Positions 24,528-36,612 of a DNA stretch of 64,000 nucleotides are shown piece by piece. Within the stretch, counting starts at the first letter, position 1. The number at the start of each line of letters is the position of its first letter. Under the pieces are notes generated by a model, which had not been told where the DNA came from, ran no database searches, and was given only the letters and a program-made list of their open reading frames with translations. The stretch lies in contig NW_001865053.1 in assembly GCF_000002865.3 (NCBI RefSeq), positions 204,840-268,839 on the forward strand. Direction: 5' to 3'. Source of the DNA: Monosiga brevicollis MX1. Its lineage: Eukaryota > Opisthokonta > Choanoflagellata > Craspedida > Salpingoecidae. Made by a program: the position numbers and the translations under genes.

Positions 24528-25309
24528 CAGCATGAGGATGGACCATCATCACCCCCTTCCCCCGCAATGCAGAGCCGAGTTCTGTTCTTCTCCATCTTTG
24601 TTGTGCAAGGCCCAAGGCCTCGTGCGTTGTTCACTGCATATCTGTTTCCGACAATCCCGACCCCTTTCGATCAGAGGCTAGTTTTTTCTGCTGCTGCCAG
24701 CTGAGCTGGCTTGTGTTTATACCAGCCCATGGTGGGGGGTGTGAAGCGCCCTGAGGCCTCTCTCACACCTCTTCTCCTCAAAAAACAACCCTTGATAGTC
24801 TCTCCTCGTGTGTGTGTGTGTGTGTGTGTGCGTACATGTTTGAGTGTCACCCGTCAGACAAAATACATAATTGAGCATCTTAATGCCAAACCCGTGTGGC
24901 TTTTCCTTTCCACTGTCCAGACAACATCCCCGCCCTCGCGCATCCCTGAAAACGATAAAGACTCATACTTGGGATCACAAAAAAATACTTGTACGCCGTG
25001 CGCACAAACGACTTTTCATGAATGTGAGCTCGGTCATACCCAAAGGCCCGCAGCGTGGGTGGGCAAATACGAGCGGCAAACTCGCCAAGACGTGACAACA
25101 TGACACGTGAATCGATTGGTACTCTGAACAACAAGGAACAATTGCCAACACCATCACCATTCCGCAATTCAACCGGCCATGCTTGTTCTGCTCAGCAGAC
25201 AGCACGTGATGATACGCCTGGCGAGACGGCGCACGCTGGGCTTGCGATAATGTGTCGTGCGTGGCTCCCAAAACAAAAGTTGCGCCAAGAAAGGGGCGCT
25301 AGCAAGTAT
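24528..25309. other. Convergent spacer with GT repeat
   Basis: Carries a GT microsatellite at about 24808-24830 and otherwise unremarkable sequence between the 3' ends of the small Ser-rich gene and DDX47. No gene is seen. Confidence 0.6.
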
Positions 25310-26817
25310 TTAGTGCGCAGAGGAGCGCTTGGGCTTCTTGCCCCGGGCACCACCACTGCCGCCGCCGCCGCCCTAGAAGATGCGCAAGAGAGGCAAGGAG
25401 TGGCTGCGGTGAGCTGGTCGAGCCACCTCCACGAGCATAACACAGCCAAAATCACCGCGTCAGTCCAAGCAGACGCCAACTGCGGCACACAACTTACGCG
25501 AGCACCCCGCTTGTTGTCGTTGAGCTCCTTCATTTCGTTGATGGCGTTGCGCTGGGCATCAGACACGCGCTCCAAAAGCTGAAGCACTTGAGACGACTCG
25601 GTCGGGTACTCTTCCATCTTCTTTCCAATCAGCGCCTCGATGCGTTGGAAAAGCTCCACATCATACTGCGTGGCAATGGTAATGGCATGGCCGGAGCGAC
25701 CGGCACGCGCAGTGCGGCCCACGCGATGGATGTAGTCCTTTGAATGCGTCGGAATGTCGTAGTTGACCACGACATCGACGTGGGGAATGTCCAAACCACG
25801 GCTGGCCACGTCCGTGGCCACCAAGATTGTGTGTGACTGCGAGGTGAACTTGGCCAAGGCTCCCAAACGCTTGGGCTGTGCAAAAACATCGCAAACACAC
25901 CACACACAAAATACCAGTGAGGCCCATCAACGATGTTTGATACGATTCAGACAAAGGTGTTGTCCACGGTGGCAAACTCCATCCCAAAGTCTGCACGCGT
26001 GAACACACGTGACCGTACCTGGCTCATCTGACCATGCAGGCACACTGCATCAAAGCCGAGGTCACGAAGCACCAGAGTAGCCTTCATGACGTTGTTGCAT
26101 GTTGAGCAGAAGATGATAAAGGAGTTGCCTCGCAGCTGATTCATCAGGTAGATGAGGTAGCAGTCCTATTTCATGTTGTCGTGTTCAAAACATGCCCCAC
26201 CACAAATGAGTGGTTATTCACATGGCAAGGTGTACGTATACTCGATGCAACACGCGAACGAACCTTGAACTTTTGAGGCACAAACATGTAGCGCTGGATG
26301 AGCGTGTCGACGGTTTTGTACTTGGAGTTGACCTCAACCTTGACGGGATCGCGAAGCGATGCACGCTGCAGCTTGCCGACCTTGCTGGTCATGGTAGCCG
26401 AAAACAGGAATGTGCGACGCTCGCGCGGAATCACGGCCAAGATCTTGTCCAGCTCCTTTTCGTAATCCATGTTCAGCATGCGATCGGCCTCATCCATAAT
26501 CTGCACACACCATGACACGTACAGAAACAGACGCAGACACACACGGTCCCAAAGGACGAGCATCAGAAGCCATCAACCAAGCTGGGTTCAACACTGGCAA
26601 CACCGCCAAAGCAAGGAGACTACAGCCATAGGCGCATATTGCATTTGCTCGAGGGCAATGATAAAGGGGGGGCTGAACCACTCAGACAAGGCTGAAACTA
26701 TTTTGAGCTCCCACAGCTGTTAAGCGGTCGAGCCTCTGGTATGATTGTATCATCGCTGTGGTTCAAAGCGCCCCCACATCGTGCCCACACTGATTGTACC
26801 AGATGCGCAAATTCAAA

Positions 26818-26865
<48 letters not shown>

Positions 26866-28014
26866 ATCAGACGCACCAAGTATCGCAGAGCCTTGAGATG
26901 AAACCCCTTGGTGTTTTCCAAGTGATCGACGAGGCGCCCGGGCGTGGCTGAAAGCAAAGCAGCGGAGAAGAGGGCGGTCGGGGGTCAGCACATGGGAAGC
27001 GGTCCTTGCAGATAAGAGTAGAAATGAACTGGTGGCACGAAGCTGGTTTCTAGCAAACGCACCAATCAACACGTGTGGCTTCTTGGCAAGCGCAATGGCT
27101 TGGGTGGTCATGTCAATGCCACCCACAAGAACTGCCGACTTGAGGCCGATCGGTGAGCCCAACGCATTGAACGTTTGACGGATTTGAAAGGCCAGTTCAC
27201 TGCGCACGATCATTCACAGCATAAGATGTGGCTCAAACACAAAACAATCACACGCACGCACGCACACACGCACGCACATATGGTGCATCAAGTACAAGTA
27301 CAGCACAGATGATAGCGACCAAATGACCAACCGAGTGGGTGCCAGAACGAGTGCAAAAAATTCCTTCTTGCCCTTGGTGGCCAGCAGGTCATGCAATACA
27401 GGCAGCGCAAAGGCGGCTGTTTTGCCCGAACCCGTCTCGGCTAGACCAATCACATCCTTGCCTGGTTTTACAAGACACCAACAAGTGAGATGGATACAGG
27501 CTTGCTTTGAGCAAGGCGCACAATGTCTGGCATTGTGCCCATACCTTGCAAGGCGAGAGGAATGCTGCGACGCTGAATTTCGGTGGGCTTTGTAAACTTG
27601 AGCGTGGCACAGGCCTCGCAGAGGACCTCGGCCAACCCCTGAAGACACAGCGATGGGGCATGTTTAAAATCAGACAAACGGAAACTTGACAGATGGCTGC
27701 TGCCTCCCGACATTGACCCTCTCCCGCCCAACGATCCACTAGCGCGACACACGCACCAGGTCGGCAAAGGTTGCATTTTCATCGGCATCGTCATCGCTGG
27801 CCCCATCGGCCTGTTCAGATGAGCTGTGCTCGTCATCTTGAACGTCCGTGGCCTGGTCGGTCACGAGGACCTCCTCTTCCAGCTCCTCTTCCTCTTCTTC
27901 CTTCTCCACATCAGGCCGCTTCTTTTGGTGCACGCGAGGTGATACAGCTGACCCCCCGTTCTTGCCGGCCTTGCCGGCCTTGCCGACCTTGCTCTTGAGC
28001 ATGTTTTGCTTCAT
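25310..28014 (-). CDS. DDX47: DEAD-box ATP-dependent RNA helicase, DDX47/Rrp3
   Basis: Rrp3/DDX47 is a nucleolar helicase for early 18S pre-rRNA processing. All family motifs can be read: Q motif [18 protein letters not shown], motif [11 protein letters not shown], Ia APTR plus ELAFQIRQ rebuilt across an intron, the DDX47-specific [20 protein letters not shown], Ib [74 protein letters not shown] and [15 protein letters not shown]. An acidic N-terminus ([14 protein letters not shown]) precedes the core. The last exon encodes [20 protein letters not shown] and stops at 25310-25312, a likely nuclear/nucleolar signal. Start is set at the Met at 28012-28014; an in-frame Met at 28071 is also possible. 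PMS2 starts divergently about 200 bases away. Confidence 0.95.
26821..26863. repeat. (AC)n microsatellite in a DDX47 intron
   Basis: A pure AC run sits inside the intron between the TPGR-containing exon and the DEAD exon of DDX47. Confidence 0.95.
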
Positions 28015-28215
28015 GACGGCGGCGATGCGCGAAACGATCGTCAACGACAAAAATTGCCCAGCGCCGTCCACGAGGCCACCTGGGAAATAAAATCATCAAT
28101 TTCCGAGGTCATTTATTTGAGTGTTATGCCTCGGAAATAAAAAAAAAGTCTCCTGGGATGTTGAACGCGCCCAAATACGTGTGCTGTCTTTTTCGCTTTA
28201 GTGACCGTTACAACA
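28015..28215. promoter_or_regulatory. Compact divergent promoter region, DDX47 / PMS2
   Basis: About 200 bases (about 145 if DDX47 starts at 28071) separate two head-to-head genes. The right half is AT-rich compared with its surroundings. It holds a near-repeat of GGAAATAAAA (about 28082 and 28131) and an inverted partner ATTTCC, giving a short palindromic arrangement around 28082-28110. No TATA box is certain. Confidence 0.5.
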
Positions 28216-31200
28216 ATGGCGGCGTCGGTGCGCGCGCTGGATGCGGGCAGCGTTCACCGCATCTGCTCGGGGCAGGTCGTCTTATCCCTGGCCATCGCCG
28301 TTAAGGAGCTGTTGGAGAATGCCGCTGATGCCCACGCGACAAAGATTGGTTCGGCCCTCGATTGACTTTTGACCCGCTCCAAGGCGAGGACGGTCCCGCC
28401 GTTTGTTGTGCTCATTCCTTGCGCTGCGCTGGCTGCGCTTTGACGAAACAGACATCAAGATTCGCGAGTATGGCAAAACCCTCATCGAGGTGACGGATAA
28501 TGGCAGTGGTGTCCATCAAGAGAATTTCGAAAAAATTGGTGCGTGTGCGCCCCCCGTGCCCAGACCTTGCATCTGCCATGGGAACAAATTTACTCACAAC
28601 CGACCGATGTGGTGGCTCGCTCCGTGGCCTCAGCTTTAAAACACTACACGTCAAAACTGCAGGATTTCGATGATCTCGAGTCTGTCATGACTTTTGGCTT
28701 TCGTGGCGAAGCTCTCAGCTCCCTCTGCGCCATCAGGTCAGAGGTGCTTCCCTGTACACCCTCCGCCGCGATGGGCGCTCGCTCGCAACTCCAGCAGCCT
28801 TGAACGCTTGCCTCAACTCTGGACTTGGGGCGTGGTGCAGCGAACTGTCTGTGGTGACAAGTGACAACGACGAAGGTTGGGGGCACGCCCTTGTGTACAA
28901 CAGTGATGGGGTGCTCGTCAGTCAGGAGCGAGTGGCGCGCGAGGTAGGTAATGTTAGCACTTGGGTCTAACTGGCCAGAGTCACTTGGTGGGCGCTTGCC
29001 TCTCTGACCTGCCAAACGTCTGCGTGCGTGACAGCGGGGTACCACCGTCAGCATCAAAAACCTCTTTCAGACCCTGCCTGTCCGTCAACAAGAGTTTCAC
29101 AAAAACTGCAAGCGGGTGGGTTGCCGGGCATCTCAGCCATGCAATCGTTGGTGGGCAGCGTGACTAATGGCTGTTTGCAACCACCAGGAATTCGCCAAGC
29201 TGGTACAAATGCTGCAAGCATATTGCATGGTTCGACCTGACATTGCCTTTCGGCTCACCCACATCCCAAACGCTGGTTCAAACCGCCAATCCGATCTCGT
29301 CCGCACCAACGGCGACAGCACGCTCGAGGCGGTTCTCCGCCACATTTTCGGAAAGAAACAGGTGAGCTCGTGCATGCCTTCCCATCCGTGGCTACGCTAC
29401 CCTTGATTCATCGCATTCATGGCCATGAGGTTACCTGTTACCGCTGCCCCCGTCACTTTTTGCGCGCACACCTGACTCGTGATCAATGGCCGGCCGAGCG
29501 TCAACTCACGTTGGTATTCTCGATTGGGTGCATGGACGTGGGGCATCGCCTTTCCAGCTTGATGCGCTTGTGCCCTTTACCGCTGACGTGGCTGAAACGG
29601 AGTGGAGCATCAAAGGATTTGTGTCCAAGCCTTTGCCAGGCTGTGGCAAGTCGGCCAGCGACCGCCAGTTCATTTCCATTAACAAGCGTCCTTGCAATCT
29701 GACCAAGGTTGTAACACGCACTTGTTTTCGCGCCAGCTTCACAACGACACACCAGCTGACCCTTGCCACCCATGACTGGACAATAGGTGGCGCGTGCCGT
29801 GAATGACGCCTTTCATACTCTGAACAAAGCGCAATACCCATTCCTGGTGCTGGATATCACGGTACGAGCCTGTTGTGCACTCCGCCCCAGCTGCATGCTG
29901 CAGCCAAAGTCTTTGGCATTTTTGACGAGCTTTTTTCGCCACCGCAGATGCCCACACAATCGGTTGATGTCAACGTCACGCCTGACAAACGCACGGTATG
30001 CGGCCCGCGCCCTTTGGCGCTGTACGGCTGCTGATCCGGTGAGAACCGACACACGCCCGGCCAGAGCTCATGGTCTGCGCTTTTGCTTTGGCCATGAGCA
30101 CGTGCAGATCTTAGTGCAGCGTGAGAATCAGCTGAGCGATGCCATACGAGCACACATGCTGACCGTCTTTGAGCCCTTTGCAGGCCACTACGGTTTGAAC
30201 GAGCAACTAGGTATGTGTGTTACTTGTTCACTTGGCCAGTGTTATCTGTTGCATTTGAACTTGAACATCAAGAGCGGGGAGCGCACGCTCACACGTTCGT
30301 TGGATTGATTGAACATTGGCATCATGTTCTTGCTGCACGGCCACAACTGGCCTCGCGACCCGGTCATTGACTTTAGCATTCTTGCCCGACGTACCGCCAT
30401 CTGCAACCGCCAAGACGTCGAGCTCTGCCCGCAGGTCGGTCTCCGCATGGTCCTTGTCGATAATGATTGGTCCTTCCTCTGACCTACCCAACCCTTTTCT
30501 GCTTATGTAGCAAACGCTCAGCGGCAGAGCGACGTGCCACCGCAAGTCTAGACCAGTTTTTGCATCGTCCTGTGGCAGCTGCCCCTGGCGGTAGTGGCGA
30601 AGTAGAAGAAAACGACGCATCCCTGATGGATGAGTCGGACGAGGAAGAGCAGGCCGATGAAGCCGTGCAAGCGACCCCGCCTGGCACAGCAAATGGCCTG
30701 GCAGATGCGGCGTTGAGCACAGTTTCGCCCAAGGATATACTCGACCATGAGACGCCGACTGTAGACCACGCCATTGTACATGCCTCACCCGAGCACAATG
30801 GTGGTTGTTGTCATGGATCGGGCCACGAGCTTGGTCGATCTCCGTCAACCGGACCTGTGTCCGCCAACGAGCTGAGTCCCGCTGTCTTTTGCTGCGAGGT
30901 TGAAAATTGCCGCAAATTTGCCAAGCCCTTGGGCTCTGCCGCCCTGTTGCGAGCGCATTACATGTCGCGACACCGTGGCGTGTCGCTTCCGGCTGCTTTA
31001 ACTGTGGAGCAGGCTGCGCCTCTGCCCGATCCCCTACTGGCGCGCTTGGAAGAGCCCGCGCCGGTGCAAGAAACGGGCTATGGAGATTTGCCGCTCGTCT
31101 TGACGGATGCCAGCCAGGAAGTGACCTCTCTGGACGCCGTTGCGGCTCTTGCGACATGCCCTCGACCCCCTGCCCGGCGCGTGTGCCTGGCCCAACCTCT

Positions 31201-32695
31201 GTCATCGCAAAGTGCTTCATCCGCCTCTTCCAAGTGCGCTTTCAATGCACCCCTGCTCAGCCCCTTATTGATGTTGGCGTTGCTGTGATCTTTGCTTGCT
31301 AAGCGGCTTGCTTACCCATCACAATTGTGTGCTCGCCGAGACTCATCTGTTGTGCATCCACGCGCGCAGAGAGGCGCCCTCTCAGGCGAGTCAAGAGGCC
31401 TCGCGAGCTTTCCATGCCCGCATTGATCGGTCAGTAATATGTGATGGAAGATGTTCATAAGAAAAAATAAAGTCAAGACAAGCGTGAAAAAAAAAAAAAA
31501 AAAAAAAAAGAATGATTGCCCTCCACCCCAGTTTTCTTGGCTGTGAAGCACTGGAGTTGCCTTGGATGAGCTGAGATGCCTCGTTCTGCTGGTTCAGGAA
31601 TGCAAACAATGCGGCTGAGGCCGAACTAGCACGGCAGATCAGCAAAGAGGATTTTTTGCGTATGCGCATCATTGGACAGTTTAACCTGGGCTTTATCATT
31701 GCCCGGCTGGGCCGTGACCTTTTCATCATTGATCAGGTACGTCTGTCCTTGATTCAACGCAAGTGTGCCTCGTGTTCTGATTGAGGAGGACCGAACTTGA
31801 TAAGTTTCCTTGGGTGCCCTCCGCTTCTCAGCATGCGACAGATGAGAAATACAATTTTGAACGGCTATCCAAGAGCACCAAGATTCAGCAGCAGGTTAGT
31901 GCTGGGAAGCCAGCAGTGCGCCTCCTGTGCATGGGCTGTGGCTTGGCGCCAAAGTGTTCTCACTGATCGTGGGTGTTTGGACAGCGCTTGATTCAAGGCA
32001 AAGCCCTGCGGCTACCTGCAGTGCAAGAAATGACGCTTATTGACCACGAGGAGATCTTCAAGCAGAATGGGTTTGAGTTTGTCGTGGACGAGGGAGCCCC
32101 ACCGACGAAAAAGGTCAAGCTCACGGCCATTCCTCATAGCAAGCATGTGGAGTTTGGTGCGTGACTCCGCCTCTGCTGCTTGGGAGGCTCTTGAATTGCG
32201 GTGGTACACCAAACGCCGTAGCCATCGGCCGTGCGCGTCTGACATCTGATCTCTTTGCTGGGTTACGCATGCGCGGGTGCACAGGCCAGGAAGACATTGA
32301 AGAGATGTTGGCGTTACTGCTCGAGCGCCCGGGCGTTTTTGTGCAGCCCTCGCGCCTTCGTGCCATGCTGGCCTCGCGCGCCTGTCGCTCCTCTATCATG
32401 GTGGGCAAGGTGGGTCAATGCAACACCTCGTGGTGGGCGCTACCGGGCGAGTAACAAGGCCGTGAGCCTGCTCGGGCCGCCTCTCGGTTCGCGGCGTACT
32501 TACCCGCGGTTGTTTGTGGCGGGCGCTGAGCAGGCACTCAAGGTAGCCGAGATGGCGGAGGTGGTACAACACATGAGCCAGCTAGAACACCCTTGGAATT
32601 GCCCCCATGGTCGGCCTACAATGCGGCATCTGGTTAATCTTGACCGAATTCCCGGCCAGCCCGCAACAAGCGCGCGTCCCAGCTCGAATACTTGA
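28216..32695 (+). CDS. PMS2: Mismatch repair endonuclease PMS2 (MutL homologue)
   Basis: PMS2 pairs with MLH1 to form MutL-alpha, which nicks the error-containing strand in mismatch repair. The N-terminal GHKL ATPase shows [29 protein letters not shown], the DNGSGV loop, [16 protein letters not shown], then [30 protein letters not shown] and [11 protein letters not shown] follow. The linker (about 30510-31290) is long, Ala/Pro/acid-rich and contains a C2H2-like finger. The C-terminal domain has [20 protein letters not shown], the endonuclease motif [12 protein letters not shown] rebuilt across an intron (31739/about 31831), [32 protein letters not shown] and [15 protein letters not shown]. 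All metal-site residues of the DQHA, ACR and CPHGRP motifs are present, so nuclease activity is expected. Start is at 28216; the frame ends at 32693-32695. Roughly 15 short introns are inferred. SLX4 follows on the same strand. Confidence 0.95.
31489..31509. repeat. Poly-A run in a PMS2 intron
   Basis: About 21 consecutive A bases, preceded by an AT-rich stretch with AATAAA, lie in the intron before the GQFNLGF exon. It could be a slippage tract or the tail of an old retro-inserted fragment. No source sequence is recognisable. Confidence 0.8.
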
Positions 32696-33287
32696 GCTGG
32701 CGAGCACGCTCGCCTGCGTCAACCTCTGCCATCCGCGATGGAGCCAAGGCAAGCTGCTAAAATGTCAATGAAACAGAGTTTGCAATTGAAATTGAAATGG
32801 ATTCAACCGCCGCCGCTTGACCAACTGACAATGTGAACATTGGCCTTTGTTGTCAAGATGGTCAAAAGTAGACCTGTCGGCGCACACCTTCACCGGCCCA
32901 GCCAGCATATCATGCCCCACATCCGTCCCTCCCTATGAGAGCAACAAGCGAAGAAAAAGAAAAGGAGAGAGAGAGAGGGAGAGGAAAAAAAAAGAGAAAA
33001 CCCCGAGAAAATCAGAGAAAATCAGAGAAAAAAACAAGCAAAGCATTTGAATTCTTTTTTTGTAACTGTCACACACACACACACACACACATTTCTCGAT
33101 CACGACGGCGGTGGTACATCGCTGTGCTGCTGCTCTGCGCGCTTGGACTCTTGGGGGTTCGGGACTGGTTGGATAGAGTTGTAGCAGGTGGTGATTCACA
33201 GGGCTTGGAACTTTGGTGGGTGTGGGTGTGTATGTCGTGTGGCGGCAGGGATGGGATGACGGTGCGTGTACGCAACTTTGGTCGACG
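32696..33287. other. Spacer between PMS2 and SLX4
   Basis: Holds a GA/A-rich stretch at about 32944-33045 and a CA run at about 33071-33091, with no gene seen. The SLX4 promoter must lie here. Confidence 0.6.
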
Positions 33288-36279
33288 ATGAGCGACACAC
33301 CCATCACCCCAAGCCCGAGCGGCCAGGGGCGACCAGGTCTGGCCCTGCGGCAATCATTTCCCAACTTAAGCTCGGGCACTCAACTCAGTCTGCAGCAGCG
33401 TCGCAAGATGTTGCGCACCCATAGCGAGCGACGCTCAAGCTCATCACCACGAGGCAGCATCTCGCCGTACACCTTCGGCCTGCCAGTCGCACCGCGGCCT
33501 CGGCTTGTTTCCCGTTCAAGCCATGAAAAGAACACCAGTCTGTCTACCAGCCAACCGACCGAATCGCCCTCGACCAGTGGTCTTGCAGTCCCCACACCTC
33601 TGCCCTCTCAATCTACCTCCACAGCCATTGGTACTCCGCGCCTCGACCCTTCACCATCGCTGCATCGACCGCGAGCTGACCAAGCCCGCCGGCCCGCTGA
33701 TGGCGCCAGCGCCACGGAACACAGTATCTCGTCACCCACGTTTGCTGCACATTCACCTTGCTCTCCAGAAATTCTCAACTTCAACGGGGCCTGTTGTCCA
33801 CTCTGTGGGCGCGATCTGGGCGGGCGTCAGCGTCCTGCACGGTGCGTGGCGGTGCATGCAGTGTAACCTCGAGCTGCAAACGAAGCGCCCTCGTGTCATC
33901 ATGATGCCTCCCCGTACAAAGGCCTTATATTCGACCAGCTTCTCACCTGAATACTCATAACGTGCACAGCATTCAACATCTCAAGCGATGTGCGCGCCGG
34001 CACGAAATTGACGTGGCTCGCATGATGAAGGCCGTCAAAGAGCATCCCAAAGCGGCCGCGCTCCTGCAATCACCGCCCTCATCAAACGACGGTGACTTCA
34101 GAGGGTCAGTCCCTTGCCAACTGTAGACCACACTTTTGTGCAACGGGCCTTGGGCCGCTCGACCAAGCATACACTGCGTGCTCACTGCGCATCTTTGCTC
34201 TCATTCGTCGTACAAGCAGGTCAAATCCAAAAAGCCTGGCGAGCCGCAGTCGAACACGCCCACGGCAAGCAGTGTTACAGTGCTCCCCCACCGGTCTTGG
34301 CCTAGTCAGCGCACCGACTACCACATCCTCAGCCGACGTCAAAGCCGAACCGAAGAAACACCGGATTACTAAAAAAGACCGCCTGCAAGCTGCCCGAGAT
34401 GCGTGTCAGCTCGTGGCCGGGGCGGAAGAAGTGCACCCGCTCATAGCCCCGCGTTTGGATCAGGTAAGGCCGTGTCCTCTCTCCTCATCTTTGGCCACAG
34501 TTGTAATGGCGTGGGTCACAACCTTGCATCAACTCACACCACTTGTGCTTGGGTTGCGACTGGGGAATTTTCTCTGCTCTCAAGCTTTGTGCCAATGCGG
34601 CAGATGCCGTCTCGCCCCTGCCCAGCGTTTGTCGTGCATGGCCTTCCCGAAGAGCACATGCTGGAGACAGCGTTCGACTTTGGCTCTTGGCGCGACAAGG
34701 TGCACCGCTGGCTTCCAAGGCTTATTCAACGGGCATCTTTCAAGAATGTTTTCATAGCGACGAACAGCGCGACTACTCGGCATCACAGGGCCATCTCACC
34801 ACCTGGAGCATTGAGCCCCTGCGATCAGAGCCCGACACGCGAGCGGAGGCATCCTTGCCAAGTCGAAACCCGAGCACCCAGCCGTCACCATTGCCCTCCG
34901 ACTCGCCACCACGCGCACACGACTCGGTGCTCTGCCTGGAGTCGGATTCATCAGACGATGCCTCTCTGCCGCAAGTACTTTGCAGTCCCCCCTGCAAGCG
35001 TGCTTTGCACGAGACTCCATCTGCATCCTTGCCCGAGTTTCAAGAACATGGTGGCATTGAGCCGGCCGAACAGCTCACGAGTCCAGCTCGATCGCCCCCG
35101 CAGCACAGCCCTCCTGATTCCCCATACATCTTGCCCTCTTCGCCGGCTCGTGCCACCAGCCCAGCTGCCCCGATCGTGCCCAGCGTCCCGCCACCCATGG
35201 AGCGGCTTGAGCTCAAACACAAGGGCCTCTTGCATTTGACATATCCCCAAAGTCTGGATTTGGCAGACGTTCAGCTACTATGCCGCGAAGGGCCCCTCCT
35301 GGCACACCGCTTCGTGTTTCGTCTTCAGGTCCCCTCTTGGGAGGCAAAGGTGTTTCAGCACTGCTGTCACGCAGGCCGACCCCACGTTTTGGATGGGCGT
35401 GGTCTAACACGCCAAGTTGGCACGCTCTTTCTTAACCTGCTGTATTGCGGACGCGTGTCAGGGCCACACGAGGATATGATACAACTGCGGGATTTAGCGG
35501 GACGCTTAGGCATAGCTCTGGCAGGATCTGTCATTGATGCCGCCCAGGCTCCTGCTTCGGATACGGACAAGCAAAGGCACTCCCACGACTGGTACTGGAC
35601 TTGTAGTGCCAATGCCAGCGTTGAGGTCGATGCCCCGCACAAAGGCGGGGTAGTTGAACCCGCGTTCCAACCCAACGCCACGGCGCCAAAAAGGAGTGTC
35701 GTACCCACGCTGAGGAGCGAACCGACGCTTGTTTTGATTGACAGTGACGATGACGATCCTGCTGCCTATGATGCCCTTGAGAGGCGCGAAGATAGCAATG
35801 GTGCGCGTAACAAAGAACAAGCTAGCGAGATGACCTTTGCCCAACCCGGGTTAGAGAGAGCCCAGCACGAGCTTTCAGCCACGCGTTGTCCGTCGTCTGC
35901 TTCATCCAGTGACAAAGCCGAGGGGATGCCCATCATGTGCTCACACCAGCCAAATTCGATGGAGGGTCCTGAAAACTCAATGGCCAGCCAAGCCCAGCCG
36001 CTTCAGTCAGACCCGCCCGTTGATTGGCGTCCCATCTTGGCCACGGCAATCCGCAACGACCCTGACTTGCATCGGCAAGCGCTACTTCTACAACCGGTGT
36101 CTCTTGCAGCCTTACAGGCACTCTGTGTGGCCAGCCGTTTGCGCGTCAAGGCACAGGATCTGCAAGACTTTTGCGATGAACATGCCATCACATGGACGGC
36201 ACCGCGCACGCGCAAGCCTGGTCGCGTGCGCAAGCGCCGCCCTGCGCCAACTCGGGTCGTGGCCACCAGCCAGTCATAG
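33288..36279 (+). CDS. SLX4: Structure-specific endonuclease scaffold SLX4
   Basis: SLX4 binds and activates the SLX1 nuclease and assembles others to resolve branched DNA. After a Ser/Pro-rich N-terminus (MSDTPITPSPSGQGR) comes a UBZ4-type finger split by an intron: CPLCGRDLGG before the intron at about 33841 and IQHLKRCARRHEIDVARMMK after it (about 33968). This gives C-x2-C ... H-x3-C followed by the helix typical of SLX4. A long disordered part follows. A BTB/POZ domain lies at about 35215-35525 (LADVQLLCREGPLLAHRFVF, NLLYCGRVSGPHEDM). The C-terminal SLX1-binding helical domain is at about 36010-36230 (DWRPILATAIRNDPDLHRQA, LQDFCDEHAITWTAP), then a basic end. Only one UBZ is seen, where human SLX4 has two. 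Stop at 36277-36279. Introns lie at about 33842-33967, 34106-34219 and before 34578. Confidence 0.88.
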
Positions 36280-36612
36280 GACTACTTTCGCCAGACTTGT
36301 GCACATTGTGTTCAGTTTGCTCAGCTGTGCGCCATATCATCTGCACTTGAGTTGATTCGCGTCATACTTCTGTTGGGCTTTAATTCACATCACTCGTGTA
36401 TTGTGATCATGATATTCTTCTTTTAAAACCAAAGCACGCGTGCTGAAGACGAAGCCAAGGCATGATACACCCTTCCTCCCCAATGTTGCGACACCACTTG
36501 TCTGCGCGCAAGGCGAGAACTCAAGATGGTTGGCACACTGTGATCCTCTCAGAATTTGAAAATTTAATCGCCTCATTGCACTACTTTGGGTCCTTCTTGC
36601 GATCATGTCTAT
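36280..36612. other. Convergent spacer, SLX4 / INVS
   Basis: The 3' untranslated sequences of both genes meet here. Nothing else is seen. Confidence 0.6.

Noticed and set aside
30228-31220. 330-residue minus frame opposite the PMS2 linker
   Set aside because: Antisense shadow in GC-rich coding sequence; no recognisable domain, and the plus strand fits the flanking PMS2 exons.
31489-31509. Retrogene or SINE tail at the poly-A run
   Set aside because: No source sequence, target duplication or internal promoter boxes could be seen.
34403-35239. 278-residue plus frame
   Set aside because: Out-of-frame shadow of the long SLX4 exon, which continues to 36279 with BTB and C-terminal motifs.
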